NCBI GenBank assembly: GCA_016781635.1
Contig: JADDPY010000411.1
Coordinates: forward strand, 1 to 9,321
Source: Rubrobacter sp.
GTDB taxonomy: Bacteria > Actinomycetota > Rubrobacteria > Rubrobacterales > Rubrobacteraceae
Length of the DNA stretch: 9,321 nt
Direction of reading: 5' to 3'
Below the pieces are notes generated by a model that worked only from the letters and a program-made list of their open reading frames with translations, did not search any database and was not told where the DNA came from. This document shows, one piece after another, positions 5,672 through 9,321 of the stretch (the first letter of the stretch is position 1; each line of letters opens with the position of its first letter). The translations under genes and the position numbers were made by a program.

Positions 5672-6247
5672 CTACGGCCCGCTCCGGCGGGCGTTGTAGA
5701 TCTCGCCTCCTCCCTCCGCGTAATGCCTCAGAACGGCCGCGGCCTCATCACGGAGGACGTCGCGGGCGACGGCGATGCCCCGCTCCTCGAAGTCGCGCTC
5801 CCAGCGGGGGGCTTTCGGGCCTTCGTCGAAACCCACGGCTCGGGCGTCCTCGTCGCGGGCGCCGCAGACGAGGCTACGGGCGCCGGACCAGAGTAGCGCC
5901 CCCGAGCACATGGCGCACGGCTCGGTGCTGGTGACGAGCTCGTAGGGAGGCCTCCCCTTCCCGCCGAGGTCGAAGCTCCCGATCACGCCCTGGGCCGTCG
6001 AGATCGCGAGGACTTCCGCGTGGGCGATGGAGAGCCCCGAGGTGACGACGACGTTGACGCCGGGGGCGACGAGCTTTTTCGTCTCCAGGTCGAAGATAGC
6101 GGCCCCGAACGGACCGCCCGTCCCCCGCTCCACGTTCTCCCGCGCGAGCTCGACGGCGAGTTCCATCCGATCCTCGACGGTCGGGTAGGGCATCCCCGGG
6201 GCCGGCAGGAACCCGTCCACCCACTCGGGTAACCTCAAGGTCGTCAT
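5672..6247 (-). CDS. Guanine deaminase-like nucleoside/nucleobase deaminase
   Basis: This 191-residue protein is a zinc-dependent deaminase of the cytidine-deaminase fold. GGPFGAAIFD (about 44-53) and the zinc motifs AHAEVLAI (His76, Glu78) and EPCAMC (Cys111, Cys114) are all present, giving one His and two Cys ligands and a Glu proton shuttle. The GGPFGA signature, a length near 190 and the C-terminal GGEIYNA fit guanine-deaminase-like enzymes better than the tRNA editing enzyme TadA (about 155 residues). The exact base is not assignable. Start ATG 6247 has GAGGT about 6 nt upstream; ATG 6259 four codons earlier is possible, and longer extensions run through the promoter. A promoter lies at 6376-6348. 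The ABM pseudogene follows after 10 nt in the same operon. Confidence 0.88.
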   Translation of the reverse strand: MTTLRLPEWVDGFLPAPGMPYPTVEDRMELAVELARENVERGTGGPFGAAIFDLETKKLVAPGVNVVVTSGLSIAHAEVLAISTAQGVIGSFDLGGKGRPPYELVTSTEPCAMCSGALLWSGARSLVCGARDEDARAVGFDEGPKAPRWERDFEERGIAVARDVLRDEAAAVLRHYAEGGGEIYNARRSGP

Positions 6248-6347
6248 GGGGAACCTCATGCGGGATCCACCCCGGTACCGTCCATCCGTCCCTCCTCCGT
6301 CGTTCGGGCGTGCGCGAAGCGGCAAGGGTCTCACGACCACGTTCGAG

Positions 6348-6376
6348 ATGCTAGAGTTGGTCCGCGCCCAACGCAA
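6348..6376 (-). promoter_or_regulatory. Promoter of the deaminase operon
   Basis: On the minus strand, TTGCGT (6376-6371) and TAGCAT (6353-6348) are separated by exactly 17 nt. Transcription would start near 6341, giving a leader of about 90 nt before ATG 6247. Confidence 0.6.
6352..6357 (+). promoter_or_regulatory. Candidate -10 box for the cupin operon
   Basis: TAGAGT on the plus strand overlaps by two bases the deaminase -10 box on the minus strand. It would give a leader of about 32 nt to the TTG at 6396. The -35 region (TCTCAC at 6329-6334) is poor. Confidence 0.35.
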
Positions 6377-6395
6377 GACGAGGAGAGAGCCAGTT

Positions 6396-6716
6396 TTGGA
6401 GAGCAGATCCTTCGCAGACGCCGTCGCCTTCTCGGAAGAGAAGATGAAGAAGAACGCCCTCTTCGACTCCCCGCACCTCTTCTACGATCTCTACTGCCTC
6501 CTGCCCGGCCAGGCCCAGAAGGTCCACGCTCACGAAGGCTCGGACAAGGTCTACTACGTCATCGAGGGCACCGGACGCTTCACCATCGGGGACGAGGAGG
6601 CGGACCTGGGGCAAGGCAACGCCGCGATCGCACGCTCCGGAGAGCCACACGGCGTCCGAAACGAGACTGGGGAGAACCTCGTCCTACTCGTCACCATGGC
6701 CCCGAGGCCCTCCTAG
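6396..6716 (+). CDS. Small single-domain cupin protein
   Basis: This is a 106-residue cupin. Motif 1 is GQAQKVHAHEGSDKVYYVIEG, with metal-type His44 and His46; the Glu expected four to five residues later is replaced by Asp/Lys. Motif 2 is ARSGEPHGVRN, with His85 but Arg in place of the usual Pro. Such small cupins bind a metal and act as isomerases, dioxygenases or sensors; the substrate is unknown here. I place the start at TTG 6396 because AGGAGAG (6381-6387) lies 8 nt upstream and the length then fits the family. An in-frame ATG at 6348 would add 16 residues, and one at 6246 would read across the divergent promoter and into the deaminase start. It is followed after 7 nt by another gene, forming a two-gene operon. 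Confidence 0.82.
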   Translation: MESRSFADAVAFSEEKMKKNALFDSPHLFYDLYCLLPGQAQKVHAHEGSDKVYYVIEGTGRFTIGDEEADLGQGNAAIARSGEPHGVRNETGENLVLLVTMAPRPS

Positions 6717-6723
6717 GTACCGC

Positions 6724-7101
6724 GTGCCCACCAGAGAGGCACCCCAGCCGCCCTACGTGCTCCTCTTCGAGGAGGCTGCCCCGGGCGCCGAGCCACTCCT
6801 GATCTCAGTGGACGACCGCGGCGCCCTCCCCCTCTTCCACTCCCCAGAGAAAGCCCAGGCGTTCGTCGACTCCGCGGACTTCGGTCCGGGCTACAAGCCC
6901 GTCGAGGTCTCCGGGATGGGCCTCATCGCGGTCCTCGAAGGCTTGCGGGGGAAGGTCGAGCACGTAGCCCTCGACCCGCCCCCTGCAAGCGAGAGCGGCA
7001 TGAGGGTCGAGATGGGAGGCCTCGACGAACTCTTGGAGGCCCTGCAAACGAGCGGTGGCGAAGACGACCTCTTCGGCCTCGGCGGCCTGAGCTCGAACTG
7101 A
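6724..7101 (+). CDS. Small acidic protein, weakly SseB-like
   Basis: This 125-residue soluble acidic protein starts at GTG 6724, 7 nt after the cupin stop; AGGT overlapping that stop can serve as a weak Shine-Dalgarno. Visible blocks are PYVLLFEE (about 9-16), LPLFHSPEKAQAFVDS (about 36-51), SGMGLIAVLEGL (about 63-74) and VEHVALDPPP (about 78-87). The order of strand, LPxFxSxEKAxxF block and hxLDPP block recalls SseB-type N-terminal domains, but the match is loose and the family call is tentative. The C-terminus is rich in Gly, Glu and Leu. Co-transcription with the cupin is likely. The function is unknown. Confidence 0.72.
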   Translation: MPTREAPQPPYVLLFEEAAPGAEPLLISVDDRGALPLFHSPEKAQAFVDSADFGPGYKPVEVSGMGLIAVLEGLRGKVEHVALDPPPASESGMRVEMGGLDELLEALQTSGGEDDLFGLGGLSSN

Positions 7102-7112
7102 CGCGGACGTAC

Positions 7113-7133
7113 GGAGCCGTGCGGGCTCCTATT
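7113..7133 (+). terminator. Hairpin terminator after the cupin operon
   Basis: GGAGCC (7113-7118) pairs with GGCTCC (7124-7129) around the loop GTGCG, followed by TATTG. It lies 11 nt after the stop of the preceding gene. The U tract is weak. Confidence 0.5.
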
Positions 7134-7331
7134 GCCGCTCCGGCCCGCGCTCGTCCACGGTCTCGTACCCCCCTCTCCCCTCCCTGATGAGTCCATCGGC
7201 GTCGAACACGCGCATGCAAGAGCGGCCGTAGCCTTTCCGGCGGCTCTCTCTTCGTCCGTTCTTCGCCTACCCGACGACGTCGAGGTAGAGGTCCTCGAAG
7301 ACGCCGGATGCGGGTAGACCGCGCTCCTTCG
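7129..7331 (-). pseudogene. Possible decayed reading frame downstream of msrA
   Basis: This region of about 200 bp has no intact gene of normal size. On the minus strand one frame, immediately after the msrA stop, has G/C-rich third positions like real genes here and protein-like text: GLPASGVFEDLYLDVVG, then TAG (7269-7267), then a continuation with GYGRSCMRVFDADGLIRE and GYETVDERGPE, ending at TAG (7131-7129). No start codon with a Shine-Dalgarno precedes it. A 28-codon piece from ATG 7215 is open but also lacks a Shine-Dalgarno. I do not recognise a family. It could be a nonsense-broken or truncated gene, or chance coding-like sequence. Confidence 0.3.
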
Positions 7332-7802
7332 CTAGAACGAGAAGAAGCGGGAGAGGAGGCCCTTCTCGAAGTAGCGCTGGTGGTAATCCTCGGCCCGGTA
7401 GAACTCGGCGACAGGCGTTATCTCGGTGGCGATGGGCTTCTTGTAGCGCGGCTGCGCCTTCTCCAGGGAGGACCTGGCCGCGGCCTCCTGCTCGGGGGTG
7501 TGGAAGAAGATCGCCGAACGGTACTGCGTCCCGACGTCCGGGCCCTGGCGGTTGACCTGCGTCGGGTCGTGCTCGTCCCAGAACACCTCCAGGAGATCCT
7601 CGTACGAGACCTTCTCGGGATCGTACTCGACCTCGACGACCTCCGCGTGCCCGGTCGTGCCGCTACAAACGTCCCCGTACGAAGGGTCTTTTACGCGTCC
7701 CCCGGAGTATCCGGAAGTCGCCTCCAGGACGCCGTTCATCTTGCGAAACGCCGCCTCCACACCCCAGAAACATCCCGCCCCAAACGTGGCCTTCTCCGCC
7801 AT
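7332..7802 (-). CDS. msrA: Peptide methionine (S)-S-oxide reductase, short form
   Basis: This 156-residue MsrA reduces the S epimer of methionine sulfoxide in proteins or free methionine, using thioredoxin. The catalytic motif GAGCFWG places the nucleophile at Cys11, with Glu16 nearby. GYSGG (31-35), [15 protein letters not shown] (48-62) and the [22 protein letters not shown] block are canonical. A second Cys, Cys46 in DVCSG, is the only other cysteine, and there is no C-terminal resolving Cys, so recycling would use Cys46 or an external thiol. ATG 7802 is supported by Shine-Dalgarno AAGGAG (7814-7809) 6 nt upstream. I found no convincing promoter. It shares its upstream region with the divergent PGPGW-like gene, and a second msrA lies 1.1 kb away on the same strand. 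Confidence 0.97.
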   Translation of the reverse strand: MAEKATFGAGCFWGVEAAFRKMNGVLEATSGYSGGRVKDPSYGDVCSGTTGHAEVVEVEYDPEKVSYEDLLEVFWDEHDPTQVNRQGPDVGTQYRSAIFFHTPEQEAAARSSLEKAQPRYKKPIATEITPVAEFYRAEDYHQRYFEKGLLSRFFSF

Positions 7803-7860
7803 AACCCGCTCCTTCCGCCATCGCTAGACCAAAAAAGCGTACCATGTGCTCCGGCAGATA

Positions 7861-7880
7861 CCCGTGTACCAGAACACGGG
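7861..7880. repeat. Inverted repeat between msrA and the PGPGW-like gene
   Basis: CCCGTGT (7861-7867) and ACACGGG (7874-7880) form a perfect 7-bp inverted repeat around 6 nt. It sits about 60 nt upstream of the msrA start and about 70 nt upstream of the gene at 7949. It could be an operator or a small hairpin; there is no U tract on either side. Confidence 0.45.
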
Positions 7881-7901
7881 AGGCTCCGCTGGCGGCCACG
7901 C

Positions 7902-7938
7902 AACAAACGTATTGTTAACTTAGATATTTTTGGGGAAT
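7902..7938 (+). promoter_or_regulatory. AT-rich promoter region of the PGPGW-like gene, sigma-B-like
   Basis: An AT-rich patch holds GTTAAC (7914-7919), 13 nt, then GGGAAT (7933-7938), close to the sigma-B pattern GTTTAA-N12-14-GGGTAT. Just before it, AACAA (7902-7906) and TTGTT (7912-7916) form an inverted repeat. A vegetative reading is also possible using TAGATA (7921-7926) as -10. The sigma-B reading puts the start at about 7945, after the Shine-Dalgarno, which argues against it unless the mRNA is leaderless. Confidence 0.35.
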
Positions 7939-7948
7939 AAGGAGTCCT

Positions 7949-8359
7949 ATGATCGCGAGGATGAAGAACAGCCTGCAAGATTTCCAGCAGAGCAAGCCGG
8001 GGCGCCGTTTCCGCGACCGCTACGACCGGCGCCACCAGGAGGACCGGAGCCGTCTGTCCCCGAGCAGTATCCTCTACATCGTCGGCGGGGTCTTGCTCAT
8101 GGTCGCGAGCCTCTTCCTCGGTCCGGCCCCGGGCTTCGGCTTCGGTACCGGATTCTTAGGCCTTGCGCTACTCGCAAGCGAGGTCTTCTTTATCGCCCGC
8201 TTCCTGGACAAGGCCGAGGTTTGGTTGAGGAGCCTGGGCCGCGAGCTCAGAGACATTTGGAGGACTATGCCTTTCGTGTTGCAGGCCGTCGCGGTACTCG
8301 TGGCCGCTCTCCTGGTCGTCGCCTTCCTGTACGGGCTCTACTGGCTGTTCTTCGGTTAG
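7949..8359 (+). CDS. PGPGW-like small integral membrane protein
   Basis: This 136-residue protein has a basic cytoplasmic N-terminus (residues 1-37, rich in Arg and Asp), then a membrane helix (about 40-58) ending in GPAPGFG (58-64), a second helix (about 66-85), an amphipathic segment with RFLDKAEVWLRS, and a third helix (about 109-134). The helix-GPxPGF-helix-LDK arrangement resembles the putative PGPGW transmembrane family, whose function is unknown; the classical PGPGW motif is degenerate here. ATG 7949 is preceded by AAGGAG (7939-7944) with a short 4-nt gap. Its stop overlaps by 2 nt the stop of the convergent PH-domain gene. Flanking msrA genes and a possible sigma-B-like promoter hint at a stress role, which is inference. 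Confidence 0.82.
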   Translation: MIARMKNSLQDFQQSKPGRRFRDRYDRRHQEDRSRLSPSSILYIVGGVLLMVASLFLGPAPGFGFGTGFLGLALLASEVFFIARFLDKAEVWLRSLGRELRDIWRTMPFVLQAVAVLVAALLVVAFLYGLYWLFFG

Positions 8360-8733
8360 CCGAGCACGTAGCCGGCCAGGACGCTCTGGACCTCGTAGAT
8401 GTTCAGGTTCCTGTTGAACTGCTTCTGGATCGGCATGGGGCTGCCGGAGATCCAGATTTTCAACTCAGCATCGAGGTCGAGGTGCCCGGCGGTCTCGACG
8501 CTGAAGTGGCTGATACTCTTGTAAGGTAGGGAGTGGTACTCGATCTTCTTCCCCGTCAAACCCTGCTTGTCCACGAGGATGAGGCGCTTATCCGTAAAGA
8601 CGAACAGGTCCCTGATCAACTGATACGCCTTCTCGACCCTCTCCCCCGGCGCCAGAACCTGCGCAAAATCGCCCCCGACCTTCGAGACGTCTATCTCCGA
8701 AGCATTACCGAGCAACCCATCAAGAATTCCCAC
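8356..8733 (-). CDS. Bacterial PH-domain protein (YvbH-like, bPH)
   Basis: This 125-residue soluble protein is a single bacterial pleckstrin-homology domain. The N-terminal helix MGILDGLLGNASE leads into the sandwich with YQLIRDLFVFTDKRLILVD (about 37-55), GLTGKKIEYHSLPYKSISHF (about 58-77) and DLDAELKIWISGS (about 85-97); the C-terminal helix carries NIYEVQSVLAGYVLG. Family members are widespread and form ring-like oligomers, but their ligand is not established. The start is GTG 8733 with a strong Shine-Dalgarno, AGGAGG, about 4 nt upstream. A -10-like TAAGAT (8766-8761) would start transcription near 8754. Its TAA stop overlaps the convergent PGPGW-like stop. Confidence 0.92.
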   Translation of the reverse strand: MGILDGLLGNASEIDVSKVGGDFAQVLAPGERVEKAYQLIRDLFVFTDKRLILVDKQGLTGKKIEYHSLPYKSISHFSVETAGHLDLDAELKIWISGSPMPIQKQFNRNLNIYEVQSVLAGYVLG

Positions 8734-8760
8734 CCGTCCTCCTCCCCGTAAAGTGACTCC

Positions 8761-8766
8761 ATCTTA
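8761..8766 (-). promoter_or_regulatory. Candidate -10 box of the PH-domain gene
   Basis: TAAGAT on the minus strand lies 27 nt before GTG 8733, leaving a leader of about 20 nt that just holds the Shine-Dalgarno. No -35 consensus is seen. Confidence 0.4.
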
Positions 8767-8833
8767 TCTCAACCGCTTTGTTCGCCCCTCCACCCCCATG
8801 CGAGAAGCCGCTCGACCTTCCTGACACCACAAA

Positions 8834-8880
8834 GCCCCGTGACGAGCGCCTCGTTGCTCACGAAGTGCTCGTCGCGGGGC
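8834..8880 (-). terminator. Long hairpin terminator after the second msrA
   Basis: Arms 8834-8849 and 8865-8880 pair over 16 positions with two G-U wobbles. Inside, TCGT (8851-8854) pairs with ACGA (8860-8863) around a 5-nt loop. On the minus strand TTTGTGGTGT follows the stem. It lies 36 nt beyond the msrA stop. The opposite strand has no U tract. Confidence 0.75.
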
Positions 8881-8916
8881 CGTTATCCACGTCCCCAGGT
8901 TTACTAGAGCGTCGCC

Positions 8917-9321
8917 CTACGCCCTGAGTTTGTCGAGGTGCTGCTTGCGAAACTTCGCCACCTTCGACGCTATAACGACCTGACAGTACGGCTGTACAGC
9001 GTTGTTCCGGAAGTACCCCTGGTGGTAGCCCTCGGCCACGTAGAAGACGTCGAACGGTACGACCTCCGTCACGATCTCGCTGTCCCACACCCCCTCGGCC
9101 TCGATCTCCGAGATGACCTCCTCGGCGATCCTCTTCTGCTCCTCGTCGTGGTACATGACCGACGAGCGATACCGCGCCCCCACGTCCGCCCCCTGCCGAT
9201 TCAGCGTCGTCGGGTCGTGGGTGGCGAAGAAGATCCGCAGAACATCCCGGTAAGACAACACCTCCGGGTCGAACGTCACCTGCACGACCTCCGCATGCCC
9301 CGTGGTCTCAGAACACACCTG
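8917..9321 (-). CDS. msrA: Peptide methionine (S)-S-oxide reductase, second copy (5' end outside window)
   Basis: 134 C-terminal residues of a second MsrA are visible; the N-terminal GCFWG catalytic motif lies beyond the right edge. The visible part begins [19 protein letters not shown] and includes [31 protein letters not shown] and a C-terminal extension [16 protein letters not shown] ending in LDKLRA. Unlike the copy at 7332-7802, it carries a Cys in the C-terminal PYCQ segment, the position used for disulfide recycling in the longer MsrA type. The two copies are therefore diverged paralogues, not a recent duplication. The stop is TAG at 8919-8917, followed by a strong hairpin terminator. 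An internal GTG at 9318 is not the start, because conserved sequence extends upstream of it. Confidence 0.96.
   Translation of the reverse strand, partial: QVCSETTGHAEVVQVTFDPEVLSYRDVLRIFFATHDPTTLNRQGADVGARYRSSVMYHDEEQKRIAEEVISEIEAEGVWDSEIVTEVVPFDVFYVAEGYHQGYFRNNAVQPYCQVVIASKVAKFRKQHLDKLRA

Noticed and set aside
6246..6395. N-terminal extension of the cupin to the ATG at 6246
   Set aside because: It would overlap the deaminase start and the divergent promoter, adds non-cupin low-complexity residues, and lacks a Shine-Dalgarno. TTG 6396 has a strong one.
7300..7940. Plus-strand frame opposite msrA
   Set aside because: It is antisense to a textbook MsrA, with Arg/Leu-rich shadow composition.
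1..9321. CRISPR arrays, insertion sequences, prophage genes, toxin-antitoxin or defence modules
   Set aside because: No spaced direct repeats, transposase, integrase or nuclease motifs were seen on either strand.

Overview
The window is GC-rich bacterial chromosome. The codon style (strong G/C at third positions, free use of AGG and ATA), the many mRNAs that look leaderless, and the mix of small membrane and stress proteins suggest a deep-branching actinobacterium of the Rubrobacter type. That assignment is an inference from protein style, not a search result. I see no phage, insertion sequence, CRISPR array, toxin-antitoxin pair or defence island. Most of the window is ordinary chromosomal genes, so I do not claim a new multi-gene system.

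Left part (1-3666). It opens with the C-terminal two thirds of glutamyl-tRNA synthetase (gltX). A tRNA-Glu(CUC) follows with its own strong promoter, a leader hairpin and an intrinsic terminator, so enzyme and substrate tRNA are adjacent. A PAP2-type membrane protein (minus) diverges from a 261-residue two-helix membrane protein (plus) over one symmetric -10 element, with both start codons almost at the predicted transcription starts. A Yip1-family membrane protein (minus) then diverges from a second two-helix membrane protein (plus).

Middle part (3667-7101). A small NifU/Nfu-type Fe-S scaffold (minus, apparently leaderless) diverges from an M24 Xaa-Pro aminopeptidase (plus). Next is a minus-strand pair: a guanine-deaminase-like nucleoside deaminase, and 10 nt behind it an antibiotic-biosynthesis-monooxygenase (ABM) domain gene broken by one in-frame TAG. 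Divergent from these is a plus-strand pair, a small cupin and an unrecognised 125-residue acidic protein.

Right part (7102-9321). Two msrA genes (methionine-S-sulfoxide reductases) of different subtype, both minus, bracket a plus-strand PGPGW-like membrane protein and a minus-strand bacterial PH-domain protein. The second msrA runs off the right end and is followed by a large hairpin terminator. Between the SseB-like gene and the first msrA lies about 200 bp that looks like a decayed minus-strand reading frame.

The best leads are the nonsense-interrupted ABM gene, the symmetric leaderless divergent promoter at 1591-1599, the paired msrA arrangement with a sigma-B-like promoter and inverted repeats upstream of the PGPGW gene, and the possible gene remnant at 7129-7331.
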